Part shown: piece after piece, positions 8,119 to 17,762 of the stretch
Position numbering within the stretch: position 1 is the stretch's first letter
Layout of the letters: every line of letters starts with the position of its first letter
Source of the DNA: Fulvivirga ulvae
GTDB taxonomy: Bacteria; Bacteroidota; Bacteroidia; Cytophagales; Cyclobacteriaceae
Assembly (NCBI RefSeq): GCF_021389975.1
Contig: NZ_CP089981.1
Coordinates: 4,799,501-4,863,500 of the forward strand
Direction: 5' to 3'
DNA: 64,000 bases
Made by a program: the position numbers and the translations under genes
Notes under the pieces: generated by a model
Told to the model about the DNA's origin: nothing
Databases searched by the model: none
What the model saw: the letters and a program-made list of their open reading frames with translations, nothing else

Positions 8119-9555
8119 TTATCTCTCCAGACCTTTGAGCACCACAGCATAGCTGCCTTCATTAGAACTATTTTCATCTGTACCCGCTCCGTCAGGATTA
8201 AGGAATGCATCATCATACCATGAGTGTGCTTGTATGATCAGCAGGAAAGTTCCTTCAATACCTGTTTCATCAGAAATGTCGATCATACCTGTAAGCTCCC
8301 AGGTACCAAAACCATCATCTGCAGAGCCATATCCACCTGCAATGTAGGCATCGCGATCAACCTCTAATACAATCTTCAATTCACCCGTTTTAAGGTTGTA
8401 CTGATACAAGTACGCATCATGTTGCTTGGTAGCATCGTCATCATATCCGTTAGGATCCTCCTGTATATAGGCATAGTTTTCTGTTACCAGAATATTGTCA
8501 GGGCTATGGAAATTTTTCGCTTTCCCATTCAGGTCATCACCGTCAAGTACCAGGGTAAGCTTACCTTTGGTAGGGTCATTCTCGTCGAGTACTATTTTAT
8601 AAACACGACCATAAAGTGTCCTGGTATCATTAAACTGGCTGCGGCCTGTTGCGTTAAAGTATATTTCGCGATTAGCTTCACCAGAACCTCTTCGGTAGTC
8701 TATATCCTCGACCCTGTTGAAGGCCATCACATTTTTAGCTATTGACTCATCATTTAGCGCATCGAAGGTCCTTTCGGTCAATTCTACAAAAGTGATATCA
8801 TATTCCTGGTCTACTACCAGATCATTGTCAACGATGGTACCATCACCAACTTTTAACCCGTAAAGTTTACCGTTGTCAAGGTCTCCTGCGGTATTAGAAA
8901 CATACATGGCAAGCTGACCTCCGGCTTCTCCATGGCTGTCGTCACCGATAAGAGCAACAGTTTTACCAGGGAAAGCATCTTTTCCTAGAACCACTGCATT
9001 TTCTGTTGTCCATTGACCGAAGTTTACCAATGTTTTTGCTGAACTGGCAGTAGATGCGCTTTTAAATGGATCGGTTACAAATACGTTAGTAGCAGATCCT
9101 CCCCATTCTCCTCCACTTAGGTAAAGAGGGCCGAAACCATGTTCGGCAGGTGTAATCAGTGACCCAGAACATTGAGCGGTATTTGCAGTAGCATCAGAGT
9201 TAACAATATACTCACCCTTTATAGGTTTAAAGGTTTCGTCAAGCGTTATTCTGGCAATTGAATAATCAGCCTCTATGTTATTAATTAATGTAAAAGTGCC
9301 ATCGTCATTTTTAAGCAAACCAGCTCCGTCAGCCATACTTCCGTAAACGAAGTCAGGAGATTCGCTAAGTTGGTCTTCAGAACTGATCAGTGTAAAGATC
9401 TCAACATCGGAGAATGCTGATTTCAGTTCCAGCATATGCGGTGTCTTGGAGTGGTTCTGTAGCACTACCGGATTGGCGGGTGTTGTTACATCATCATCTC
9501 CGCATGCATAAAACAGGCTTCCAGCCAGTGCTAGTACGAGTAGATTTTTTTTCAT
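8119..9555 (-). CDS. PhoX-like (DUF839) secreted lipoprotein
   Basis: This 478-residue protein has a lipoprotein signal (MKKNLLVLALAGSLFYAC, Cys 18). The mature part looks like an all-beta propeller. Segments such as EHGFGPLYLSGGEWGG, RVEDIDYRRG and FHSPDNILVTENYAYIQEDP follow the order of PhoX/DUF839 phosphatase-like propellers, which bind Ca and Fe and hydrolyse phosphate esters in the periplasm or on the cell surface. Phosphatase activity here is inference because I cannot confirm all the metal ligands. The next gene downstream, a di-haem peroxidase, begins one base after its stop. A promoter should lie in the 305-base gap upstream. Confidence 0.65.
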   Translation of the reverse strand: MKKNLLVLALAGSLFYACGDDDVTTPANPVVLQNHSKTPHMLELKSAFSDVEIFTLISSEDQLSESPDFVYGSMADGAGLLKNDDGTFTLINNIEADYSIARITLDETFKPIKGEYIVNSDATANTAQCSGSLITPAEHGFGPLYLSGGEWGGSATNVFVTDPFKSASTASSAKTLVNFGQWTTENAVVLGKDAFPGKTVALIGDDSHGEAGGQLAMYVSNTAGDLDNGKLYGLKVGDGTIVDNDLVVDQEYDITFVELTERTFDALNDESIAKNVMAFNRVEDIDYRRGSGEANREIYFNATGRSQFNDTRTLYGRVYKIVLDENDPTKGKLTLVLDGDDLNGKAKNFHSPDNILVTENYAYIQEDPNGYDDDATKQHDAYLYQYNLKTGELKIVLEVDRDAYIAGGYGSADDGFGTWELTGMIDISDETGIEGTFLLIIQAHSWYDDAFLNPDGAGTDENSSNEGSYAVVLKGLER

Positions 9556-9860
9556 TTTTAGTGTAATTGGTTAGTGTGTTTCTCAAGAGGTAAAATTATT
9601 TATTCTTAAAAGGCCTGATTAATAAGCCATATTATGGTTTTTTTATTTTGTCTGAGGGAGGTAACACAAACTTAATTAACGAGTAACAGTGCCGTGATGC
9701 AGCTTTGGTTAAATCCGTTAATGGCAGGGGTTGGCATGGGGATAAAAGCAGGAGGTCTGCTAATAAACAGGTGTGAAGGTGCGGATATATTATAAAATAT
9801 TCCGAATTTGGATGTACTATTGGATGCGCAATCAATAATCTCAACGAAAAAATATTAGCA
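9556..9860. other. Divergent intergenic region between PhoX-like gene and gapN
   Basis: These 305 bases separate two divergent genes and should hold both promoters. A 70-codon open frame on the minus strand (9632-9844) has no protein-like features and is not called. I see no convincing operator or RNA structure. Confidence 0.4.
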
Positions 9861-11463
9861 ATGGAGACAAAGCAAAATGAAATCCCTGCGCAGTTTCAAG
9901 TAGAAAACCTTACGGATCAGAGTACCTATCTTGTTAACGGAGAATTAAAGACCTGGCACGGTAAAATGACCGAAGTCTATTCATCTATCCATAGCGTTAA
10001 TGCTAAGGGTGAGTATGCTCCGACTTTGCTGGGAAGTATTCCCTATATGACTGAAGAAGTAGCACTGGAGGCGTTGGATTCTGCTTGTAATGCTTACAGC
10101 AAGGGACAGGGAGTGTGGCCCACTATGAAAGTGAGTGACCGGGTGGCATGCATGGAGAAGTTTGTGAAACAGATGAAGCTGAAACGGGGAGAGGTGGTTA
10201 AGCTTCTGATGTGGGAGATCGGTAAGAATCTGGCAGATTCTGAAAAAGGAATTTGACCGCACGGTAGATTATATTTACGATACTATAGAAGACTACAAGC
10301 AACTGGATCGCGACAGTGCTAAGTTTGAAAAACACGATGGCGTATACGCTCATATACGCCGCGGGCCACTAGGTGTGGTTTTATGTCTTGGTCCATATAA
10401 CTACCCGCTTAATGAAACCTTTGCATTGCTTATTCCTGCGCTCATCATGGGTAATACGGCCATTTTTAAGCCTGCCAAGCATGGTGTGCTTTTGATCTCG
10501 CCATTATTGGAGGCCTTCAGGAGTAGCTTTCCTCCGGGTGTTGTAAACATAATTTACGGACGGGGAAGAGAGGTGGCTTCACCCATCATGAAAACGGGAA
10601 AAATTGATGTATTGGCACTGATTGGCAACAGTAAGTCGGCCATTGCTCTTCAGGACCAGCACCCTCATAAAAACAGATTGCGGCTTGTACTGGGGCTTGA
10701 AGCTAAAAACCCGGCTATTGTCTTGCCGGACGCAGACCTTGATCTTACCATCGATGAATGTATAGCGGGAACACTTTCGTTTAATGGCCAGCGTTGTACG
10801 GCCCTAAAAGTCCTTTACGTTCATGAAGATATTGTAGAGGAGTTTAATGCCCGCTTTGCCCACCGTGTTGACGAACTGAAATTCGGTAACCCGTGGGATG
10901 ACGGGGTAAAGCTTACGCCATTACCTGAACCCGATAAGGCGGCGTATATCCGGGAACTGATTGATGATGCGGTGGCACACGGGGCTGGAATAATTAATAA
11001 GAAAGGAGGCGAAACTACCGAAAATTATATATTCCCTGCAGTTCTGTATCCGGTCAGTAAAAAAATGAGAGTTTATCACGAAGAGCAGTTTGGACCAGTG
11101 GTACCTGTTCTTTCCTTTAAGGAAATTGATGAACCTTTGGATGATATGGCGGAGTCGAATTACGGACAGCAGGTGAGCCTTTTTGGCAAGGATATTCAAA
11201 CCATAGCGCCTTTGATCGATACGCTGGTCAACCTGGTTTGCCGCGTTAATCTCAACAGCTCGTGCCAGAGAGGGCCGGATGTTTATCCTTTTACCGGAAG
11301 GAAAGACTCCGCAGTAGCTACACTTAGTGTGCATGATGCTTTGCGATCATTTTCAATCAGAACATTTGTAGCCTCAAAAGATAATGCTTACAACAATGAG
11401 ATACTCAATGCATTACTACAGAGTAAGGCTTCTAATTTTGTGAGTACGGATTATATTTTGTAG
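9861..11463 (+). pseudogene. gapN: gapN-like NADP-dependent glyceraldehyde-3-phosphate dehydrogenase, frameshifted
   Basis: The two open frames 9861-10256 and 10375-11463 join into one aldehyde-dehydrogenase-superfamily protein of about 533 residues if one A is removed from the AAAAA run at 10243-10247. The joined frame then reads through the gap with good coding sense (KEFDRTVDYIYD..HIRRGPLGVV). Key elements are present: PYNYP with the catalytic Asn, LGLEAKNPAIV with the Glu region, and the nucleophile in GQRCTA. GapN oxidises glyceraldehyde 3-phosphate directly to 3-phosphoglycerate with NADP. As read the gene is broken, so it is either a recent pseudogene or a sequencing or assembly error in a homopolymer. 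It is not part of an operon. Confidence 0.85.
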
Positions 11464-11570
11464 AAAAAGATAGATTTAATGTCGGGTGTTCTGCTGTTCA
11501 GGATATCCGGCATTAAAATTCCCATGCAGGTGATACGGGTAGTGGAGTAACAGTGGTTAGGTTGAGCAGA

Positions 11571-12011
11571 CTACGAAATCAACATCCATTCCACTCTTTG
11601 CAACGTATTTTCGTGGTCGTTACCATTGCCTATGTTGCTCTGAATGGTGCTGATGATCTCTTCTATACGCTCCCGGGGATAGCCAAATTTTATGGCAAAC
11701 AGGTTGCATAATTTTTTCTCTTCATTATGAACCTCATTGTCAATGATCATCATATGTACCAGGTCATAAAGCTGTGAGAACCTTTCAAGTTTGTCTTCCG
11801 GTACTTCAAAAGCCACCGTGTCAGGATTGTTCCTGATCGATTTTAATTGTCCATTGGAGATACCGTTTCTTTTGGCAATACGCTGGAGGAGCTGATATTC
11901 GACTTCGTCAAAGTTGCCATCTGCAGCAGCCATTTCAATCAGATTTTTCATATGACTCTTGGCGGTACTCTTCCCTTGCCTGAATAGATTTAGGATTTCA
12001 CTGAATTTCAT
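11571..12011 (-). CDS. TerB-like protein
   Basis: This 146-residue all-helical protein matches the TerB/DjlA N-terminal fold. It has an acidic helix-loop-helix near the start (MAAADGNFDEVEYQLLQRIA) and a second copy of the pattern in the middle (HMMIIDNEVHNEEKKLCNLFA). TerB domains bind divalent metal through the conserved acidic residues and are associated with membrane stress and tellurite resistance, but single-domain members have no set function. It stands alone, after a long hairpin that ends the upstream gene on the same strand. Confidence 0.75.
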   Translation of the reverse strand: MKFSEILNLFRQGKSTAKSHMKNLIEMAAADGNFDEVEYQLLQRIAKRNGISNGQLKSIRNNPDTVAFEVPEDKLERFSQLYDLVHMMIIDNEVHNEEKKLCNLFAIKFGYPRERIEEIISTIQSNIGNGNDHENTLQRVEWMLIS

Positions 12012-12133
12012 ATTTAATGCATTAAAGCCACTAAGTTAAATCCATAATTTAAAGCTTATAATTGGTACTAAAAAGAAGATTGTGAAATAAATGTACGAAA
12101 AAATAAAAATAAAAAATCTTAAAAAAATGTGAA

Positions 12134-12224
12134 GCTGAATTAAAGGTGCGTGAGGTCTCAGTAAGTTGAGCGTACTAGGTACTTTCAAAAGTAAACTTAC
12201 TGAGTAAGAAACCTTTAATTCAGC
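12134..12224 (-). terminator. Long two-tier inverted repeat, probable terminator or structured element
   Basis: The outer arms (12134-12147 and 12211-12224, GCTGAATTAAAGGT) are a perfect 14-base inverted repeat. The inner arms (12157-12167 and 12194-12204, CTCAGTAAGTT) are a perfect 11-base repeat. A small GTAC..GTAC palindrome sits near the centre. On the minus strand the element is followed by a T-rich run (complement of 12103-12128), as in an intrinsic terminator, and it lies just beyond the gene ending at 12263. At 91 bases it is longer than a usual terminator. Confidence 0.6.
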
Positions 12225-12262
12225 CTTTGAGAGGGGTGAATACCAGAAGTATTAGCTGATCC

Positions 12263-12748
12263 TTAGGCGATTTTAGGCCATTTGATATCGTCATTATCGT
12301 CAAATAGCGGTCCAAGTTGGATCTCCGTCAGTTCATCATCATCAAGCCAGAAATTAATCTCTACGTCTTCTGCCGAAATGAGCTTATGGTTTGGGCTTTC
12401 TGCAGACGACCAGTCTTCATACTCCAGGTGGCCGATATCAAGGCCTTCCAGTATTTTGATCAGTTCATCTCGCTTTAGCCCAATCAGCTTATGACCTTTG
12501 AAGGTTATATCCGCAGCACTGATGGCTATGGAAACCAGCTTCCAGTCTTCTTCCTCATCAAATGATATGGATAATTCCAGGGAGTCATAATGCCACGTTT
12601 CGCTGAGCTCCCCTTCTTCAGTTTCGTATGAATAGGTTTCTACCTCATCAGGCTCACCGATAACCTGTTTTACCTGGTTAGTAGACATACCGAACTTGAG
12701 TTGCCCCAGTCCTTCGCCACTTTTTATTTCTTGTATTTTCTGGTTCAT
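12263..12748 (-). CDS. BamE/SmpA-like small acidic protein of unknown function
   Basis: From ATG 12748 this is a 161-residue acidic cytoplasmic protein. The segment GQLKFGMSTNQVKQVIGEPD resembles the BamE/OmlA-like pattern, where a helix after GM-S is followed by a Gly-x-Pro turn. A second similar half follows (LIGLKRDELIKILEGLDI). The frame extends to 12871 but that extension looks poorly coding (Cys-rich and overlapping the divergent promoter area), so the internal ATG is preferred. No signal peptide is present, which argues against an outer-membrane role. Function unknown. Confidence 0.6.
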   Translation of the reverse strand: MNQKIQEIKSGEGLGQLKFGMSTNQVKQVIGEPDEVETYSYETEEGELSETWHYDSLELSISFDEEEDWKLVSIAISAADITFKGHKLIGLKRDELIKILEGLDIGHLEYEDWSSAESPNHKLISAEDVEINFWLDDDELTEIQLGPLFDDNDDIKWPKIA

Positions 12749-12883
12749 CGTTTTTCTGTTATAGGGCAAATTTGACACAAATAAATGACATACGCCGCAG
12801 TTTGCCTTATTTAATGTAGCCATAGTCCTTACAACCTCCTGCTTATAACCGGTGTCTTTTAAGTAATCCAAACCAAAATTATC

Positions 12884-13249
12884 ATGAAAATTTATAAGTC
12901 CCTTGCCCTTATGCTGTCAGTACTTATACTTGCTGCCTGCCACTCGGAGTCCGGTATAAAACCAGATAACTGCCGCTATAACGCAATAGTTGAGGATCAT
13001 TCAGGCCTGGACGGTTGCGGTTTTTTACTAAGGCTGGAAAATGGCGAATACCTTAACCCCGTATGGCCGTACTTTTGTGGAACACCGCCGCAACATGAAG
13101 AAAACCCTATGGAAAATTTTGAGTATGTTAACGGAGAGCGACTCCGGATCGAGTATGAATACCTGGAAGGATTTGTCACAGTGTGTATGAAAGGTAATAC
13201 AGTGGTGATAAAAAGTGTGGAAGAGGTGCAGTGTCCTTCTGCCGAATGA
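12884..13249 (+). CDS. Small Cys-containing lipoprotein
   Basis: This 121-residue protein has a lipoprotein signal with lipobox LILAAC (Cys 19). The mature part includes four further Cys (residues 30, 45, 65, 101) plus one near the end (CPSAE), which could form disulfides in the periplasm. A central stretch (LDGCGFLLRLENGEYLNPVW) looks like a small beta domain. I do not recognise a family. It is a single gene with its own terminator at 13256-13299. Confidence 0.65.
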   Translation: MKIYKSLALMLSVLILAACHSESGIKPDNCRYNAIVEDHSGLDGCGFLLRLENGEYLNPVWPYFCGTPPQHEENPMENFEYVNGERLRIEYEYLEGFVTVCMKGNTVVIKSVEEVQCPSAE

Positions 13250-13255
13250 TAAAAT

Positions 13256-13299
13256 GCTGCTTCAATGCCTGTAATAAATTGGCATTGAAGTAGCCTTTT
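13256..13299 (+). terminator. Intrinsic terminator after the Cys lipoprotein gene
   Basis: GCTGCTTCAATGCC and GGCATTGAAGTAGC form a 14-base stem with one mismatch and an 11-base loop, followed by CTTTTA. It lies 6 bases after the stop codon at 13249. Confidence 0.75.
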
Positions 13300-13663
13300 A
13301 AAAGAAGAGTCGCGTTATTTTTTCTCCAGTCTTTGTGGCTTAATTCGAACGACACCCGTTTTATAGCTATTCTTTTCAATCTTTATAGTGTATACATCAT
13401 TTCAGCCACCTGCTAAACGGCTACCCTTTATCCCCGTGCGGTTTTAATATTGTCGGTTCAATGCCAAACACAGCTGTTCCTCTTTTATTTCAATTATATC
13501 TCTTGCAGAGCATTTGAGCTACAAGGAGAAAAAATACCTGAATTCATTACTGTTTTTAAGGCAGGAGAAACTGGGATTTTCATGTTCAAATGAGTTTTCT
13601 TAATCATAGGGTAACTATCAGCTTTTGGTGTTGTTCTAGAAGTAGAAGCTAAATGGTTTAACT
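13300..13663. other. Intergenic region before the aconitase gene
   Basis: No convincing gene is found in these 364 bases. A short open stretch on the minus strand (about 13315-13395) reads like a basic peptide tail but has no start codon. The aconitase promoter should lie near the right end, but no clear -7 box was found. Confidence 0.35.
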
Positions 13664-15646
13664 ATGAAAAATAATTTCAATGTTACCCAAAAATTGATCT
13701 CCGCCCATTTGATTGATGGAGAGATGAGTCCAGATGCGGAGATAGGCCTTAAAATTGATCAGACGCTAACGCAGGATGCTACAGGTACTATGGTTATGCT
13801 GGAACTGGAGGCTATGGGCCTGGATAGGGTAAAAACTGAAGTTTCAGTACAATATGTGGATCATAATCTTATACAAGCTGATTATCGAAACGCTGATGAT
13901 CATCTGTTCCTTAAATCAGCGGCCCAGAAGTTTGGCATATGGTACAGCAGGCCAGGCAACGGTGTAAGCCACCCTGTACATATGGAGCGATTCGGTATAC
14001 CCGGAAAAACGTTGGTAGGCTCTGATAGCCACACGCCGGCCGCCGGCGCATTAGGCATGCTGGCCATTGGGGCAGGAGGCCTGGATGTAGCTTTTGCCAT
14101 GGCAGGAGAACCGCTATACATCAAAATGCCAAAAATACTTGGAGTCAGGCTAAAAGGTGAGCTTCCTGACTGGGTAAGTGCTAAGGACGTAGTGCTGGAA
14201 ATGCTTCGGAGGTATGATGTAAAAGGATGCAGAGGCATGATTGTAGAATATTTTGGTCCCGGCCTGGGCAACCTGAGTACCATGGACAGACACGTGATAG
14301 CCAACATGGGTACTGAATTGGGGGCAACTTCCACTGTTTTTCCGTCTGATGACGAAGTGCGCAGGTTTTTACGGGCCCAGCACCGAGAGGAGGACTGGAC
14401 CGAAATAAGCCTGGACGATGATGCCACATATGATCTTGAAGATGAGATAGATCTTTCTGCACTTGAGCCTATGATTGCCTGCCCAAGCAGTCCCGGCAAT
14501 GTTGTTAGAGTGAAGGAAGTTGAGGGTAAGCCTATAGCTCAGGCTGTAGTAGGATCATCCGCAAATCCGGGTATTCGTGATTTTTGGGTTGTAGGGGAGA
14601 TATTAAGGGACAGAAACGTTCATCCTGATGTTTCATTGGATATAAATCCAACCTCACGGCAAGTTGTACAGAATTTAATAGCTACCTCTTCATTTCCGAG
14701 TCTTTTCAGGTCCGGAGCACGGTTTCATCAGGCTGGGTGTATGGGGTGTATTGGCATGGGGCAGGCACCTGCATCAGGCAAAATCAGCTTACGGACCGTG
14801 CCGAGAAACTTTCCCGGCAGGTCAGGAACACTGGATGATCAGGTGTATTTATGCAGTCCTGAAACTGCTGCAGCTTCTGCAATGACCGGAAAAATTACAG
14901 ATCCCAGGGATCTGGGGAAGCTGTATGATCTTAAATATCCGCGATACGAGTACCCTAAAGATCTTATTATAAATACCGATATGTTATTGGCACCGCCTGA
15001 TGATGGCCGGGAGATGTCATTGCAGAAGGGAAAGAATATTAAATCATTTCCTGAATTTCCTCCTTTGGAAAACACTTATGAAGCCCCCGTGATCCTGAAA
15101 ATGGGCGATAATATATCGACAGATGAAATCCTGAAAGCAGGAGTAAAAGTGTTGTCCTTAAGAAGCAACATTCCGGCTATCAGCAAATGGGCCTACGCAG
15201 TAATTGATGAAAAATTCTATAAGAAAGCCCGAAAAGTTTATGATGAGCATGGTGGCCATATTGTTGTAGCCGGGGAGAACTACGCCCAGGGGTCCAGCAG
15301 GGAGCATGCCGCCATAGCACCCAGATACCTAGGTCAGATAGCAGTATTGGCCAGAAGCTATGCCCGGCTAGGATGGCAAAATCTGATAAACTTTGGCATA
15401 ATACCATTTGAGTTTGCTAACCCGGAAGACTATGATGCTGTTGAAGAAAATGATATTATTAAACTTGAAAATGTAGTAGACAATTTCCTGAAAGGCCAAA
15501 CACATTATGCCACAAACAAGACCCGTGGCGAAACCTATGAGCTTAAGCATAACCTGAGTATACGACAGATAAACGTTATCGTAGCAGGTGGTGTGATCAA
15601 TTACTTCAAGATGTCATCGGGTAAGATCCATGCCGAACATAGCTGA
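13664..15646 (+). CDS. Aconitate hydratase, Aquifex/archaeal-type
   Basis: This 660-residue enzyme interconverts citrate and isocitrate through cis-aconitate in the TCA cycle, or acts as a related hydro-lyase. It has the aconitase SDSHTPAAGALGMLA motif near residue 125 and the [4Fe-4S] cysteines: one in ACPSSPGN near residue 273, and the pair in AGCMGCIGMG near 360-363. The C-terminal swivel domain carries YAQGSSREHAA near 545. The length fits the shorter aconitase class also found in Aquifex, rather than the roughly 900-residue AcnA. It is monocistronic and convergent with the next gene. Confidence 0.9.
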   Translation: MKNNFNVTQKLISAHLIDGEMSPDAEIGLKIDQTLTQDATGTMVMLELEAMGLDRVKTEVSVQYVDHNLIQADYRNADDHLFLKSAAQKFGIWYSRPGNGVSHPVHMERFGIPGKTLVGSDSHTPAAGALGMLAIGAGGLDVAFAMAGEPLYIKMPKILGVRLKGELPDWVSAKDVVLEMLRRYDVKGCRGMIVEYFGPGLGNLSTMDRHVIANMGTELGATSTVFPSDDEVRRFLRAQHREEDWTEISLDDDATYDLEDEIDLSALEPMIACPSSPGNVVRVKEVEGKPIAQAVVGSSANPGIRDFWVVGEILRDRNVHPDVSLDINPTSRQVVQNLIATSSFPSLFRSGARFHQAGCMGCIGMGQAPASGKISLRTVPRNFPGRSGTLDDQVYLCSPETAAASAMTGKITDPRDLGKLYDLKYPRYEYPKDLIINTDMLLAPPDDGREMSLQKGKNIKSFPEFPPLENTYEAPVILKMGDNISTDEILKAGVKVLSLRSNIPAISKWAYAVIDEKFYKKARKVYDEHGGHIVVAGENYAQGSSREHAAIAPRYLGQIAVLARSYARLGWQNLINFGIIPFEFANPEDYDAVEENDIIKLENVVDNFLKGQTHYATNKTRGETYELKHNLSIRQINVIVAGGVINYFKMSSGKIHAEHS

Positions 15647-15682
15647 TACTTAGGGCCTGTTTACGCATTGAATGTCAATTTC

Positions 15683-16096
15683 CTAGATTACTCTTTCTAT
15701 GAAATAGAAGAAGTCCTCTTTGAATGCTATAAAAGTTTTATTAAATGCTTCCAGTTCATTCATCAGTTCGTCGTGCTCCTTAAAGTATTCTGTCCTGGAT
15801 TCATCCCTGGTTTCAAGCATCCCTGCCAGACTTTTTTCATGATCACGAAGCTTACTCCTTAGCGTATCTATCAATTCACCTTTGTAATAAATGAGCAGGT
15901 TCTGAAAATGACCTATTCGCTTTTTGTCTTCCACGTCAGTGAACTTTGGAGCATTCTTGTCCAGTAGTTTTTGAAAGAATGCCAGTTCATGTTTCCATAG
16001 CAAAGCGGCAGACAACCACTCCAGCGTTTTTCTGTGTTTATCCAGCAGGCCGGGCTGAACAATGTACTTATCGGTAACTGAGGTAACGGATATCAT
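15683..16096 (-). CDS. Helical coiled-coil protein of unknown function
   Basis: This 137-residue protein is predicted to be almost all alpha-helix with heptad-like spacing, rich in Lys, Glu and Leu. A notable segment is LEWLSAALLWKHELAFFQKLLDK; a broken paralogue at 21072-21377 has a similar one (AAWISDVDFWRDKM then FFYKLLTK). It has no signal peptide or membrane helix. It is transcribed divergently from the AI-2E-family permease, and the shared 154-base region contains a TGAC-N4-GTCA palindrome, so it may belong to the stress regulon described below (inference). Confidence 0.6.
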   Translation of the reverse strand: MISVTSVTDKYIVQPGLLDKHRKTLEWLSAALLWKHELAFFQKLLDKNAPKFTDVEDKKRIGHFQNLLIYYKGELIDTLRSKLRDHEKSLAGMLETRDESRTEYFKEHDELMNELEAFNKTFIAFKEDFFYFIERVI

Positions 16097-16175
16097 GGTG
16101 ATGGAATTTAAAATTTATATAGCTAAGATACCATGCACTACTGTGTCTTTGAATGACTTAAATCACCCTTTAATT

Positions 16176-16187
16176 TGACCTTGGTCA
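16176..16187. promoter_or_regulatory. Crp/Fnr-type palindrome TGAC-CTTG-GTCA
   Basis: Perfect 4-N4-4 palindrome, extended to TTGAC on the left. It lies 63 bases before the permease start and 79 bases before the start of the divergent helical-protein gene. It has the same shape as sites at 20152, 21422, 22743 and 27823 near the REC-Crp regulator gene. Confidence 0.55.
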
Positions 16188-16250
16188 TCGAAGATTATCC
16201 GTAGCGTGTATATGTTTGTTAATGTTCAGCAGGAGCTATTATAAATATAT

Positions 16251-17327
16251 ATGCCAACCCAGAAATCCATTCTTAACAGCAACTCACACTTTTTAAAATG
16301 GTTGCAATTCATCTTTTTCGGATCTGCTATCCTATATTTTGGAAGAGACATATTTGTGCCCATAAGTTTTGCTGTATTGATCAGCTTCATTTTATACCCC
16401 ATATGTGCCTGGCTTGAAAGAAGAAAAGTGGGACGAATGGCAGCTATAATTATTTCATTAAGCATTCTTGTGCTTTTGGGATTACTTTTGGTAGCCCTTT
16501 TGATAAGTCAGTTCATAGCCTTTCTCGACGAATGGCCGGCATTGCAGCATAAGCTCAGCGAGTCGCTTCAGAACCTGAGTCAAATGCTGATTGAGGTCTT
16601 TAATATCTCAAAAGATCAGCAGGAGAGTTTACTGAACCGCATGTCCGATGAATCAGGGATTAACCTGTTTGGTGTCCTGCGCAATGCAATTTCGGCATCT
16701 GCACTTTCCATCGTACTTATGGTACTCATACCGGTTTATGTAGTGCTGATACTTTACTACCGGAGCTACTGGATGAAGATACTATACCGGATGTTCCCTT
16801 CTGAGCGAAATGTCAGGATGTTGAAGATCATCTCCCTCACCATACAGACCTACTACAATTTCATTAAAGGAATGGCTATTGTATATCTCGTGGTGGGTAC
16901 TTTAAACAGTATCGGGCTACTGATACTCGGGGTACCATATGCTATATTATTTGGCTTTATTGCCTCTGTTTTAACATTCATCCCTTATGTGGGCATAATT
17001 GTCGGTTCATTGCTGCCCATTGCCATGTCATGGGTCACCTATGACTCCGCCTGGTATCCTGTGGGTATCATAGCCATCTTTGCCTTTGTACAGTATCTGG
17101 AGGCCAATGTTATATTTCCGCTGGCCGTTAGTAACAGACTGCATGTCAATACTTTAGTGATGCTGATCGCCATATTTACAGGAGGGTTGCTTTGGGGCAT
17201 GGCAGGCATGATCCTGTTTGTGCCGTTTGTCGGTATTATCAAACTCATCGCGGACCAAAACCCCAAATGGGAAACAATGTCAATGATACTGGGCATGAAA
17301 AATGATACGCAAGGTGAAAATCTATAA
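16251..17327 (+). CDS. AI-2E/PerM family membrane transporter
   Basis: This 358-residue permease has about seven to eight hydrophobic helices. The family features are the early FVPISFAVLISFILYPIC region, the middle amphipathic segment with conserved Pro/Tyr (VLILYYRSYW), and the late PYVGIIVGSLLPIAM motif. Family members (TqsA, PerM, YdiK) are thought to export small molecules or ions, and some act as Na/H antiporters; the substrate cannot be told here. The palindrome TGAC-CTTG-GTCA lies 63 bases upstream, so control by the Crp-type regulator at 21645 is plausible. Confidence 0.85.
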   Translation: MPTQKSILNSNSHFLKWLQFIFFGSAILYFGRDIFVPISFAVLISFILYPICAWLERRKVGRMAAIIISLSILVLLGLLLVALLISQFIAFLDEWPALQHKLSESLQNLSQMLIEVFNISKDQQESLLNRMSDESGINLFGVLRNAISASALSIVLMVLIPVYVVLILYYRSYWMKILYRMFPSERNVRMLKIISLTIQTYYNFIKGMAIVYLVVGTLNSIGLLILGVPYAILFGFIASVLTFIPYVGIIVGSLLPIAMSWVTYDSAWYPVGIIAIFAFVQYLEANVIFPLAVSNRLHVNTLVMLIAIFTGGLLWGMAGMILFVPFVGIIKLIADQNPKWETMSMILGMKNDTQGENL

Positions 17328-17762
17328 AACATGATATAAAGCGCGTCGCATACCTGTCGCAGACTTGTGATTGTTAAAATGAGTTAATTTGCCGACTGAT
17401 CATAACCGATCACTTCTCACGTAATAACCTGTAAACTAAACATCGTAAACCAGGAAACAGTTATAGCCAGGAAGGTAGTCATAAAGCAGCTGCTTACTGC
17501 GGCTGTAAACAAGTGTTCAGGAGACCGTACCAATGCTTACTAATCTATAGGATTAGTGAAGTTAACAAGCCATAGGTTACGTTCAATAGCCTTTTCGACA
17601 TGATTAACTATCCATGCAGACTCATTGGAATGCCAGATTCCACCGATATGCGAAAGCATGATATACGCATCGGCAGATCATAATATGACTGCGGTTATAA
17701 AAAGCATACATCCTCAAAATTTGTATTGAATATTTTGTTAAATTGAAGAAAAAGGACATCAT
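17328..17762. other. Intergenic region upstream of the first histidine kinase
   Basis: No gene or clear RNA element is found in these 435 bases. A weak inverted repeat (CCGATATGCG with CGCATCGG) lies around 17641-17672. No TGAC-N4-GTCA site was found. Confidence 0.35.

Noticed and set aside
9632..9844. 70-codon frame on the minus strand
   Set aside because: Its peptide has no protein-like pattern and it lies in a divergent promoter region.
13176..13379. 67-codon frame on the minus strand
   Set aside because: It overlaps the lipoprotein gene end and its terminator hairpin.
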